The notes below the pieces were generated by a model, which made no database searches, was not told where the DNA came from, and was given only the letters and a program-made list of their open reading frames with translations. This document shows, piece after piece, positions 11,240 through 28,100 of a stretch of 64,000 bases of DNA. Origin of the DNA: Apoderus coryli (taxonomy: Eukaryota; Arthropoda; Insecta; Coleoptera; Attelabidae); assembly GCA_911728435.2 (NCBI GenBank), contig OU452201.1:3596001-3660000 (forward strand). The letters run 5' to 3'. Position 1 is the stretch's first letter. Each line of letters opens with the position of its first letter. The position numbers and the translations under genes are program-made.

Positions 11240-13133
11240 TTTGGGGCGACACAACTGATTTTTTTAGTTTGTCAAAATAAACATGGAAAAACAATTAAAT
11301 ATAATATATTTACTATATTCCTGTTATATAATAGATATAATATTCGAAATATCATGAAAACACATCCTTATTATTACAGATATATATTTAAAAGGGGTTG
11401 TTTTGGACGCATGGTTGGCGACCACAATATTAAGGGTGGCCCCAAATATATTGGCGCCTCACTATTATACACTATTGCCTAAACATCAACAACAAGACAC
11501 ACATATTACCACACAGCTCCCGACTGAGTGCCAAATAAGGCGACTGAATTCACAATCTATCTTTCACCCTTGTTATTTACTATTTGTAGAATTAATTTAT
11601 TTTTGTGTAGATTAAATATAATTCTGTCGGGATACGGATCAACATGAAGAATTGATGGCAACCGACGATGTATGATTGTGTGAATGTATCTCGGTTAGCA
11701 ACTTAAAGTTCTTATTTTAGTAGGTAATTTTTGGACACCCTGTATAAGATTGCAAGTTTATTGCAATTGGAATACCAAATATGATCTGTTATTTAAATAC
11801 TTCCGAAGTATTTAAAAGATGAAAATTAGGCTAGATTTTGAGAAAATTCAATGTATTTAAAAAATCTTAAGGTTTAGGTATTATAAACCTTAATGAAACA
11901 GACACTTAATTTGATCAGAGGATCTAAAAGTGCAATTTAAAAAACACAACTTTGATACTTTTAGGTTGTTTGGGACACCCTGTATAATATCAAACCTATT
12001 TTAAAAAGTAGCCACACGTACAATAAATGAAACTTTTTGAAAGTCACGTAGTTTCGCCACAATATTCCGTGCCATAATGCGTGAACAACCCTGTATATGG
12101 TAAAAGTTGATATAAAACAAAACAATAATGACAAAAAACGAAGTTTATGAAAATTTTGGAATACGATGAGAGAAGTTCGGACAAATAGAGGGGAACAACA
12201 TATCGGCGGCGTCCGTCTTTGAGGCAGACGTCGAACGGTATATATTTTAAAGGCGACAAGACGCGCCATCTCCACCGTGCCGGAGGCACAGCGTCGGTGT
12301 CGTCGCGGATGGCGCGACGTCCGTCGCGGCGCCTCAAAACAAATCCAACAACAGCCTCCCCTGATTATATTTGTGTTATTTTAGGTACCTATAATAGATA
12401 TGGCGACAAACAACTAATGATTTACATGGCAAAAAATAAATCCAACAAAACACAGCCACAAGAAATGAGATAATTCAATATGTATGTAATAGGTAGGTGG
12501 CTTTAGTTTATTTAATTTATTTTTTACATTGCATTATGTGCCCTGTGAAAGCGAAAACGTATGTGGCTGCTGTTATTTTGTACATTTTCTGTAATAATAA
12601 TGGAGACTAATTTTAAATATATGTAGCGATCCTTAATTAGGCAACATGAAACAAGCAACTTAACGACGAATGACGCCTATGATTATAAAAATATATTATA
12701 AAATATTATTATGCATCATTTTTCTGGCTTATTTGAAAAGTACCTGTATGACCAGGGTCAAAGCCTTCTTTAGACAAGCCATGAAACAGTATATTTGGCA
12801 ACGTTGAGTTCCAGTTCGTTTAGGTACTTGTGTTTACATTCTTACATTGTAAGACGCGGTCTAATTAAATCAGCGCTTATTAAACTTAATTAAAACAGTT
12901 TTTTTTATATAAAACTAGTTGTGATAAGTGTGTATAAATATATCGTCTAAATTTTGTGGAAGTTACAATACCGAATAAAATACTATGAGTTAATAAAATA
13001 AAGTAATTTGTTTGGACTCGTTGACAGTGGTTAAAATAGCGAAAGGGTGATTCAATATGTTTGCAACAAACGAAAACAATCCAAGCATTTTTTGCCATTG
13101 AACACATATCCGCAAATGCTTTGTTATCGAGAT
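11240..13133. other. Intergenic with transposon ends and a GC-rich patch
   Basis: Transposon-end words (ACACCCTGTATA type) occur near 11,740, 11,975 and 12,090. A CpG-rich patch at about 12,190-12,345 stands out from the AT-rich surroundings; open frames cross it on both strands but none resembles a known protein, and I cannot say whether it is a promoter island, an exon or part of an element. Otherwise nothing is supported. Confidence 0.4.
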
Positions 13134-14160
13134 ACAGGGTGTCCAAATTTAGTGGTCAAATTAGCTTTTTTGTTCATTTCTCAAAAACTAGCTAACCGAT
13201 TTTGACAAAATTCTACATGCATTTGGGAACCGATAACCTAAAATAATCTGCGTTATTTTGACTTCCATTAACTGTTCATTGGCGTAGATATAGGGGGCAT
13301 TTGAGTAAATTTTACACATAAAATTAATAAAAGACAGCTTTGACAAACTTCATTATTTTAAATTATTATTTTTTTAAGAAGACCTACTTATAAGCTACAA
13401 AAAAGTTAAATTACAAGTTAATGGTAGATTTAAATCAAAATAACATTTACCAGAAAACAAAATGAAAAATAAAAGTTGCCGTGGAAAACGATTTAATAAT
13501 ATGAAATTACTTAACAACAAATTATAAGGCCTATCAGTACAATTAAAAATTTAACAATAAAAAAACTAAATTCGAAATTAAAATAAGAAAATTCATAACA
13601 ACTGTTCAAATTGCCCTCCATTGACAGTAATGCACATGCCACATCTTTCAACTAATGAATTTGTAGCTCTAATAAGGATATCATGATCGTTTCTTATTTT
13701 CCTAGCAGCTTCATGAACTCTCTCCAGTAGTTGGTTTCCATTTATAATTGGTTCACTATAAACGAATTGTTTCATGTACCCCCATAAAAAGAAGTCGAAC
13801 GGATCCAGACTCCTCTCCCTAATCAATCCAATTGTTGATGTAAAACTTCTGTTACTTGTCTACCACGATGCGCAGGCGCTCCATCATGTTGACACCACAT
13901 GTTTCGAACAATATTCAGAGATAAATCCTCAATAAATTACTACTACTAAAACGTTCTTAAAAATTTCGCGGCCTAATAGCACGAGGGTTGTTTAAAGACC
14001 ATACATGTGCATTATGGTTTATATTTATGCCATCTCTAGTAAAATTAGCTTCATCTGACCAGAGCACTTCACCCTGTATAGGGATACTAATTGGTTCTAT
14101 TTTTTGGTGATGAACAGTCTTCTTTGATAAAACTAGTACAAGTTGAATCACCGGATAAAC
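13134..14160 (-). mobile_element. Broken Tc1/mariner-superfamily element (IS630-like DDE transposase)
   Basis: On the minus strand, from 14,151 to 13,593, transposase blocks appear in order. First is VLWSDEANFTRDG, holding the first catalytic Asp. Then, in another frame after stops, comes QHDGAPAHRGRQVTEVL with the second. Last is SLDPFDFFLWGYMKQF, where the usual SPDLTPLDFFLWG word has been damaged around the third acidic position, followed by a C-terminal tail. The N-terminal DNA-binding domain is missing. A terminal ACAGGGTGTCC at 13,134 marks the end beyond the transposase stop. Stops and frameshifts make the copy inactive. The one at 35.8-37.26 kb looks like a relative. Confidence 0.7.
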
Positions 14161-15019
14161 TGTTTGCTAATAAAATAAAGTGGTATAACCTACGGCATAG
14201 TGTTTGTTGTATACCTAACTAAGCCATGGAAGTGTCTTTTGTACGAGGGTTTGTATGTATATTTAAGAATTATTATTATTAATAAATTCAACAAGGACCG
14301 AATACCAGAAGTATTATAATAATTGAGAATAGGGTAAGTATTTATAACCGTATAACGCATACCTATGCTACACAACGAAACGGAATGCCGATATGGCTCT
14401 AGAAGATCATATTTCTTCAATACTTTGTAACAAATAGAAAACTGTATAGGTATTTATTATATTATTTATGGTATATTATTATAATTCCCTGTATGTAGAA
14501 AATATTATTAACTCTAATCATACTTACTCAAGTCAAAATCGTTAGTTATCACAATTAAAAATGTTTTATCCATGACCCCCAAATCTAATAGTCGTTGAAT
14601 AATAAAAACAATACAAAATATTACCACTATTATAATACGAAATAAAGATAATATGTAGGTATTATGGCATGTTGCATTAATAAATGTATTATTCTATAAA
14701 AAACTGTGCGCATTAATGCCACGAATCCAATTTTTAAACCGGCTTCTTATAGTCCTACCTATCTACTTACAAAGAAAGTATTATAGTCTCATATTATCTA
14801 ATTTTTTGTGTGTGTTTAGTTACTAGGTATTATAAGAGAAAGTAAACACTTCTCAGTTATTTTGCATGAAATGTTTGTTGTCATACGTTTTACTTTTTAA
14901 ATATTACAATATCAACTATTTTACATTTATGATTTAAAAATCTAGTGGTCTTATTAAAGGTTTCCATAGCAAGCAGTGACAGATTGATCAAACAAATCAC
15001 TGACAACAAATAATAGAGA
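14161..15019. other. Upstream region of the xylulokinase gene
   Basis: AT-rich sequence between the broken transposon and the predicted start of xylulokinase. I see no coding frame. The promoter presumably lies here, but no TATA box or initiator can be assigned with confidence. Confidence 0.4.
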
Positions 15020-19466
<4,447 letters not shown>

Positions 19467-19604
19467 GATAATCAGAAATGTAACACATATTTTGATATTA
19501 ACTGCGTTTATTATACAAAAATTATGAACTTGTAATTATGAAATTAGACAAAACAAGCGATGTGATATATAAATTATAATTATTATCAAGTTAATGTGTA
19601 ATTA

Positions 19605-19610
19605 TTTATT
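19605..19610 (-). terminator. Candidate poly(A) signal of the CCT alpha gene
   Basis: The minus strand reads AATAAA here, 135 bases past the TAA stop at 19,747-19,745. It lies downstream of (and so inside) the predicted 3' UTR of the oppositely transcribed xylulokinase gene. Confidence 0.5.
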
Positions 19611-19679
19611 ACGTGAGATAAAAAAAACACTATTGTGACCCAAGATTTGTTAAGTAAACAGGTACAGCATGCATATGAC

Positions 19680-19685
19680 AATAAA
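19680..19685 (+). terminator. Candidate poly(A) signal of the xylulokinase gene
   Basis: AATAAA, about 215 bases past the TGA stop at 19,464-19,466, is the first canonical hexamer I find on the plus strand. Use of this site would carry the transcript to within about 45 bases of the CCT alpha stop codon. Confidence 0.5.
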
Positions 19686-19744
19686 CATTCTATCGTACCT
19701 GATAACAAGTCTGTGAACACGATAATGTTGCATTAAAACAAAAA

Positions 19745-22227
19745 TTACTCTAAGTCGCCACTAGCCATGGCTTGCTGATAACTTTTACCACCTCTTTTAT
19801 CCTCGGCATCTAATTTAATCATATCATCAATACGCAATATGGTTATCGCTGCTTCAGTTGCAAATTTCAGCGATTTCACTTTGGAAATTGTCGGTTCCAA
19901 TACACCAGCCTTTTTATTATCTTTCACCACGCCCTCTAATAAATCAAGACCCACATATTTCATGTTTGCGTGTTCGACTTTTGTTTGCGATGAATTATGG
20001 TATGCGCGCAATTTCGCTACTAAATCTGTGGCGTCCTGCGCGGCATTCACCGCTAACGTTTTAGGGATAACCAATAAACTGTGAGCAAATTCAGCTATTG
20101 CTAACTGTTCACGGCTGCTAATCGTTGTGGCGAAATGCTCAAGGTAAATTGACAATGCCGCTTCGACAGCGCCGCCACCGCTAACAACACTTTTGCTCTC
20201 CAACACCCGTTTGACAACACACAAGGCATCGTGAATCGAACGCTCCATTTCGTCACAATAAAAGTCGTTCGGACCGCGTAGAATTATTGAAGCGGCTGTA
20301 CGTTGTTTGGGGCTGTAACCGAAGAGATTAACAATCAGAAACAAATTAATATTTTCAATCAAAAGTCAGAACAACTAGTATAGATAGCAAAACTTAAGTA
20401 ATAATATTGACGGATTATTATGGTTTAAATTAGGTATACGGAATATAAAACCACGGCTTTACCACACTACAAGCCTGCACTTTTGAAAGTTAGAGAATAT
20501 TTACCTTTTGATTATGATCAATTCGTCGTCAGAGATTCGATCTTGAACAACTTCGGCTGCTTCTCCCACCATACTCGCATCAAAAGATTCTTCACCTTTA
20601 AAACATAGTAAACGCGATATTTATTTATAAGCATGAAATTGTGCCACAATTATAAAGTTAATAGGTAAAGGTACTAAATATTTTTCGCCCTTAAATGGTT
20701 TAAAACTGTTATTTACCTTCCATATTAGTTAATGATGTAAGAAAAGCAGCTCCTGTAGCTTTAGCAATACGTTTTAAATCGATTTTCTTGACTCTTCGTA
20801 CGCCCATTGCTCCTGCTTCAACGAAATATTTCAAACACAAATCGTCAATGCCACCCGAGCAAAGGATGACGTTAACTCCAGCAGATAAAATTTTCTGAAT
20901 GCGTTCTTTAGTTATGTCAAGTTCCCGGGCACGAATTGCTTCCAGTTTATCAGGATCAGTCACTAAAACCTATTCACAACATTTGAGAGGATAGATACAT
21001 TGTAAAATTATTATTATTCGCCTATGCAACTTAGGGAATTTGGCCATCATCCAGATCAGCCACTAGACTAATTTGGCAAATATATTAATTATATTTGACA
21101 TTAACATTCACTTCGTTTACATAACATGAGAAATGAAATTTGTTGTCTTAAAACATAATCAAATTTTACTTAAAAACTCTTACCTGTACACCCATCTTCA
21201 TTTTCGATTTTTGTAGCGAGAAATCCAAACAAGCAATTTTAGCGTTAGAAATTTTCTTGGGCATAGCTTGACTTGCAACCGTACAATTTAACGCATATCC
21301 ATTGACAAGAATACTTTCTCTAGCACTTTTACCATGTGCCTTTAAAACATTTACTGCTTTTATGGGAAACATGGCAGTACCTTTCGAATCTGTAATTTTG
21401 ATAGCTTGCGCAGCATCGACTACCATGGCTGAGAAGAAATCTGCATCACTGTTTAATAGTGAAGGAAACTTACAACTAAATTGGAAAGAAGCAGTTAGTT
21501 AAGTTAATACAGTAATCAAAGGATACGCTCCTATCAATTTAGAACTCATTGATGTTTTCGCGACATTAATAATACAATCCTTTCCTAATTCATCTACCGG
21601 TATGGTCAGATGATCCTGTATATACCTACAGGCTTCTTTACATGCCAGTCTATAACCGCTTATAATGGACGTTGGATGGATTTTTTGTTTAGTTAATTCA
21701 TCAGCATTCTGCAATAAAAATATATTCATACTAGGTACTACATTTGATGAATCTAAGTTACTTTTAGAAGTTCCGCCGCAATAATAACAACTGAAGTTGT
21801 ACCATCCCCAACTTCCTCGTCCTGCAATTGGGCCAACTCTACCAAAACTCTAGCGGCAGGATGTTCAACTTCCAACAGCCTTAAAATCGTGGCCCCATCA
21901 TTCGTTACAGTCACATCGCCTATATCATCCACAAGCATTTTATCTAAACCCACAGGTCCCAGGGAACTTTTCACAATGTTTGCAATGGAGGACGCTGCCA
22001 TAACTATAAAAAATTAAGAGATCTATTTGCAATTCAGTTCGATTTATACTAACCTACGCCCTCGAAGTGTAGGAAGCCCTCGTGAGTAATTCAATATATG
22101 CTTATTTAGGTTATGTTAGACTACAAAAACATATTAAAAATGTTATTCACTTACCATTTTGTGTGCGTACTGGGGCCCCAGATGTCCTTTGACCTGCTAC
22201 AGAAAGAGGGCTTGCTAAAATCGACAT
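19745..22227 (-). CDS. CCT1: T-complex protein 1 subunit alpha (CCT1 chaperonin subunit)
   Basis: One of the eight paralogous subunits of the cytosolic chaperonin CCT/TRiC, which folds actin, tubulin and many other proteins using ATP. Seven coding exons on the minus strand join in phase: 22227-22155, 22003-21762, 21708-21527, 21448-21184, 20969-20717, 20595-20505 and 20312-19745, giving 557 aa (human 556). The start [17 protein letters not shown] is followed by [20 protein letters not shown], the nucleotide-binding [55 protein letters not shown]-like [11 protein letters not shown], and [11 protein letters not shown]. These words distinguish the alpha subunit from its paralogues. All introns are short and GT-AG. 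The gene is intact. It is convergent with xylulokinase and divergent from chondroitin sulfate synthase. Confidence 0.97.
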
Positions 22228-25116
22228 TTTTTCTAACAGAAGTTTTAATTCGTCTTATTTCTAAAGCAAATGTCTGTCTGGATCGGCAACACGGTAACTT
22301 AGTTTTTTTATTTTGATACCAACCTACAAAGCATGTGTGCATGTAGTACAGTAGAGTTGAGCGGTGATCTGCTATTTTTTCACTGATTAAAAATCCCATA
22401 CATAGTCGTTATTTAATAAAAGTGTGGTCTGTGATATTTTTATATTATTGGTATCTAAAACATATTGTTTTATATATAAAACATGAATACTATGTTATTT
22501 ATTATAGTGGTCTGTTCTCGACGCTGTTTTTTTTTCTGTTTTTGTAGTGAGTATTATCAAAACCACTGTTGTTAAAGAATCGCAGTATTTTCACGGGATC
22601 ACTCAACTCTAATACCCTCTTGTAAATTAATGAGATTTGGAATTGACATGTAACCAGGACAACCAACGTCCAAAATAAAAATATGAAGAATAAACATTGA
22701 ATTGATGTACTTATTTAAGACGAATATTATTACCTCTACTATGGATAATATTTTAACCGAACTTATTAAACGCAAATAAATAACACGTTATCGTTATACA
22801 ATCTTAGATTAGCTGGGTTGATTTGACCTGAGCACCAATCGCTCACTTTTTATAAAAGGAACATCATACTGTCAAAATTATCGTTATAAAATCAGACTGT
22901 TCCGGTATGTATTGGTTTCGAACTCCGGGCCCGCTGCTTATAGCTGCCATTGTCTTTAATCAAAAATTTGAAAGCAACTTGCGTTTAGCCCTTTGAATAT
23001 ATTATAATATTCAAAGGTTTAGGCAAAGTTTCTTTACATCTTTGGTTTAGGACATCTGAGTGAAAATTGCGGATATTTCACGTTGACGCGCAATGTATAC
23101 GAAAAAATGTATGTTTGGTTGCCGTGCATAAAGACTAATTTTTATGTATTTCAGGTATAATCGTTACAGTACAGTGCTTGGAAGATGAGCGTTATATTAT
23201 GTATTAAAATTAGCTAATTTAGTTAAAATATCCAAGGATAATTACGTGTGTTAGTAGAATTATATAAACAGATTCACTAACAATATTATAGATAGTAGGT
23301 AGTAGATGACGTTATTTAAGTCATAACTAAGCGTAATCATAAAAAACAATTTTCAATTTAGGTAATAGGTGGTATTACTAAAGTTATCTATCATTTTTTG
23401 CTAAGCAATTTCATCGAAATTTACATAAATTAAATATTACTCTGTCTATTGTCTACATAATTTTATTACCCAACAGCCATTCCATTAACAGACAGTCGAA
23501 ATCTTGTGCGGGAGCACTTTAACCTACTATGTGTATTAACGACCAGTATACTAATACAGCATAATAGTATATTATGAACAAATAGTGGTATGAAAACATT
23601 AGCTCTAATACTATTGCTTTAAGGGAAAAGTAAAACTATTAGAGTTTACGTCTTCAGGCTTCAAGATATGCCATTCATATCACAGCAAACTCGTTACTTC
23701 GACATATTTTATAATTTGAAAAAAATTAAAACAATTTTTTATTTATTCTTATTAGAAAGGTAATTTGTATTATCCTTAAGCCAATTCGATCATAGTATTA
23801 TTGTTTATTCTGTCTTATTATAAAACAAGACAGGAAATAAAAACATAAATACAACAGGATATCTAAGCATAAATATAAAGTAGGTAATACATTTTCGGTG
23901 TTTTAAAGGTTTTACATGGATGCCTTTTATCGAACACACAGGAAACTGATGAAAACGGCATATTAACCACAATCTTTACCCTAAATTTGACTTGACAAAC
24001 ACACAACCGAGTGATTTTGTAAGGATTGGGTTGGGTTCTAAGACACTTCAGCCTACAAATCACTAACATATTGAGCACCAATCACTTTTATCTCTCCCCT
24101 AATTTCCAGGAGATAGGGTTTTCCAAAAAATAACTGAGATAATAACAACAAAACTGTTACTTAATATCTTTATATACGCAGGGTATTTTAGGCCATGCTT
24201 TATTATATAATGGGTCTTTTTGGTGTCGTATTATAATTTAGCCCCTATGTTTTTACACTCCCCTGACTTTACAGCTTTTATTTCTTAACTAATATTTTTG
24301 TTTAATATTTAATTTGTTTTATTTATTAACACATGAAAATTCAATGCATTTTTCATATTTTCACTTCCCCTTTGAACCCTATGTTTCAATCGTCTTCCAT
24401 TATACAAAATAAATAATCAACATAATTTATTGGCAGTTCCTAAATACCTTTTTTAGATTTTGACAGTTTTTAACAACTATGACAAACACCTTAGCTATAC
24501 ATAATAATTACTATACTTCAGATCCTCTTGAATTTCCGGCCTGATTCGTAGAGATAATAGGCACACAGTGTAAAGTATCACCCGGTAGGAGAATTGAATA
24601 CGCTTGGACATAGAGTAGTAAGGCAAAACGTGGCCCCAAAGATATCTCAGTCACGGGGCCACCGACCCAACTGTTAACAGCACAGTATCGCTTTACAGTA
24701 CCTATTCAAACCTCAAACATTCGTTTTGTACGCAGGTAGCACTAACAAATCTATAAACGTGCCGGTACGAATACTATCAACTAACCTAGTTATAAAGCTT
24801 TTTAAACATTTTATCATTCATTAAATCCCAAGGAAATTTGTTTAATTATTTGTGATAACTAACAATAAATAAAAATAATACTGAGTACTGGATATAAAAA
24901 AAAATTGGAAAAACTAATAATAAGGATGGACAATTTCTCAAATAAATAATGTGAAATAATGTACATGCCTATATGAATCATGAATTAATTAGTTTTGAAT
25001 TAATAATTTCATTAACAAATATAATTATATTGCATGGTTTTTAAAATGAAAAAAATAATATTAATAATGTGTTAATAATACAAAAAATATAAAAACAAAT
25101 ATGCAAACCACATATT
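22228..25116. other. Intergenic between two divergent genes
   Basis: About 2.9 kb between the start codons of CCT alpha (minus) and chondroitin sulfate synthase (plus). It must hold the CCT alpha promoter just above 22,230 and the 5' UTR and promoter of the synthase further right. I see no coding frame or recognisable element. The patch near 24,580-24,720 is less AT-rich than the rest but has no frame that I can assign. Confidence 0.45.
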
Positions 25117-28100
25117 ATGGCAAAGAGGAACAGACTATTAAAAACTTTGTTCGGCATATTTCTCGGCGTAATGTTCTCTTCTATAAATTTCACGCACAAA
25201 GAGTGTTATTTAGAACAAAAAAATCTATTTTCCAAAAAACATTCACCGAAAATGTTAACAAAAAATAGTGAAGAAACACCTTCAAGTCACCTTCTCTTTG
25301 TTGGTGTAATGACCGCGGCAAAATATTTGGAAACTCGTGCAAAAACCGCTTACGAGACGTGGGGTAAAGAGGTACCCGGTGATATTGTGTTCTTTTCTTC
25401 TCAGTATTCGTATAGTGTGAACGTGCCTTTAGTTGCTTTGGAGGGTGTTGATGATTCATATCCACCACAGAAAAAGTCTTTTATGATGTTGAAATATATG
25501 TATGATCACTATATTGATCATTATGAATGGTGAGTAGAAATATGATTATATTTTTAGAGTTCATAAGACAGACGTGATTCACTTACGTAATCATGTATAT
25601 CTACTTAATATGAAGCTTTACTTTTTAAAAGCCATTGTCTAGCCAGTTTGTTTTAAATTTTGATGGGAGACAAACGATATATACATCAAATTTGATGAGT
25701 GTAATAAGACTAAAATAAATAGAATAAATACTTATGCGTCTCGCTTAACAGTTGTACAAGGTCGACCCAATTGGACACTTTTAAATGGGAACATCCCTTA
25801 TTTTAGGCGCTTTTCAAATTTCGGCAATTCTTTCAAGATGATACTTAAAGAGATTTTGAATTTTCAACATCGATCAAATATTGAGTACGCCACTGTAAGA
25901 TTTTAATAAAAGTGAATAAACTATTTATGTTACACTATTGCAGTAAGGAGTACTGCTTTGCATTATTATATGAAAGTGGATCAAATTTATGCATAAATCT
26001 GTCGATTTGTTGTTTCCAAGTTGTTTGAAGTTGATAAAAATATATTAATAATATACGTACATAGTGATACGTTTTCTTATTATTGCAAGTCAATAAATCG
26101 CATTAATATTGGGTCAGAGACATTGTTTTCTTTGGATTTAATACACCTAGAATGAAAGTCATCTTCCACCTATATTAGTTGTTACTTGACAATACAGCTC
26201 GAAACTTTTGATATTTGCCTATTTTATTACACTTAGAATACAATATTTTCAAAGAGGGGTTTGTGGCGTAATTGATAGAACGTTTGCTTCGCATGCGGAA
26301 GGTTATGGGTTCGAATCCCAGCTCTGGAAATCCTTTTTTTTTCTCTAATTTTTGAATAAAGTGGTTAGTTTGTTGGAAATAATGAAAATAATACAATTAT
26401 AATATTAATTGTGTCCAAGAAATTTAACTGGTAACAGGAATTGTCGGTATTGGACAAATAAATAAAACCTTCTAAATTTCAGCCAACGTTTCATTCACTG
26501 TACGTGAACTTCTTCAGGGCCTTATTTAGTCTTGATAATAATTATTAAACTTCTATTTCGTTACGTAGGCCATATATTATACCTATTTTTAACAAAATGA
26601 AGGACATGCTATTTGAAATTCTCAAGTCGCCTTGTATATTGGGTATAACCCTGCAATGAAATGCTGAAAAATAGTTAGACAGTCTGCCCCACAAAATTCT
26701 ATTAAATATTACGTTCGTTAGCTCTCAGTCTAATATTTTGTTCTTCAAAATTAATTGAAAAAACTTGCCAAGTCATTACATGTAATTTACTATTAAGAAA
26801 CTGTATGATAAGGTAAGTATAGTAGGTACCTACCTACTTCAGTTTTTAAAAAATAATTGATTTTTTCATTGGATTCTTTTAATCTCGAATTAGTTGATTC
26901 ACTTCACGAAAACGTTTTTTTTTTTAACACTGTTAGCATCCCCAGGAGAGACTTGAATTCTACTTACTATCGGTTAATGCCCTTGGTACATTCACAAATA
27001 TGTAGCATGCGATATTATTGTTAATATAAGTCCAACTGAGAATTTTAGAAATTTTTTGGCCTAGTCATTTTCCATAAATGTTTTTATTAAATTTTCTTAC
27101 TTGTGGATGACACTTAAATATTTAAATCAGGCGTAGGGCAGGTTTACGCTAGCTACTTTACATTTGTCGATCAAATCTACATTTCTAATATATTTTGACG
27201 TTTGTGTCACTTCCGGTTTTACCGGAAATTGATATCTGTTTCTTATTTTAAATGGAACATCCTATATATTATTATATTTTTGGATTTCCCATTCGATTTG
27301 AAGTACTTTTTGTTAACACTTTCCTATATCTATCTTCAAGTGTATTTGACATAATTTTTTCGTTAATTTTTTGCCATAAACAGGTCTTCGAAAAGTTAAA
27401 GTCATATTGCCTTTTAAATGAATAGAATCCTGAAATTTTTAATTTTGCTACAAAAAGATCTATAAAGAAGGTGGCACACCAAGGTACACAAATCACTATA
27501 GTATGATCTAATAGTAAAAATTGGCGTAAGTGAATTTTCTTAAATGCAACACCCTGTATATTATCAAATATTCGCAAATTAATAACAAAATGTTTAATTG
27601 AATTTAAAATAAGTTTGTCAATTATGGATCTAAACTGAAGATCGATCGAAAGTTGCCAAAACCAGTAACCAGCGATGAAGACAATATTCTGAATGTTTTG
27701 GCTTATCTTTTGGCAAATTATAATAATAATATAATGTTAATTATTTGATAATATAAATATAACTTATGGCATATTAAGGATTTAAAAAAAATAGTATGTG
27801 CACTTCGTATGAAAAGTTGCTGGACTCGGCTGGCGCTCGCCCATTAAATTCCATATCTAGTCACCGATATTGCTTGTACTTAGATGAGTGCGAGTCATTA
27901 GTTTAGTTTTAATAAAAACAATATTCTACCCCCAAATTGTTGCAGGTTTCTACGAGCCGACGACGACGTCTACGTGCGTACCGATAAGCTAGAGGAGTTA
28001 CTACGCTCCGTTGACAGCAAGAAGCCGTGGTTTATTGGACAGACTGGTCGTGGCAATAATGAAGAATTCGGGTTATTGTCACTAGACAGCGACGAAAACT

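Noticed and set aside
11403..11615. Possible gag-like or LTR fragment with ATGGTTGGCGACCAC
   Set aside because: The word resembles retroelement leader sequence, but no paired LTR, primer site or protease/polymerase motif is present.
19839..20084. Plus-strand open frames over the last CCT alpha exon
   Set aside because: Shadows of the conserved minus-strand coding sequence.
25190..25468. Minus-strand open frame of 92 codons
   Set aside because: It is antisense to exon 1 of chondroitin sulfate synthase and has no family resemblance.
26262..26340. Functional alanine tRNA
   Set aside because: The B box is intact, but the acceptor strands do not pair and the stems rely on G-T pairs; kept only as a tRNA-like pseudogene or SINE head.
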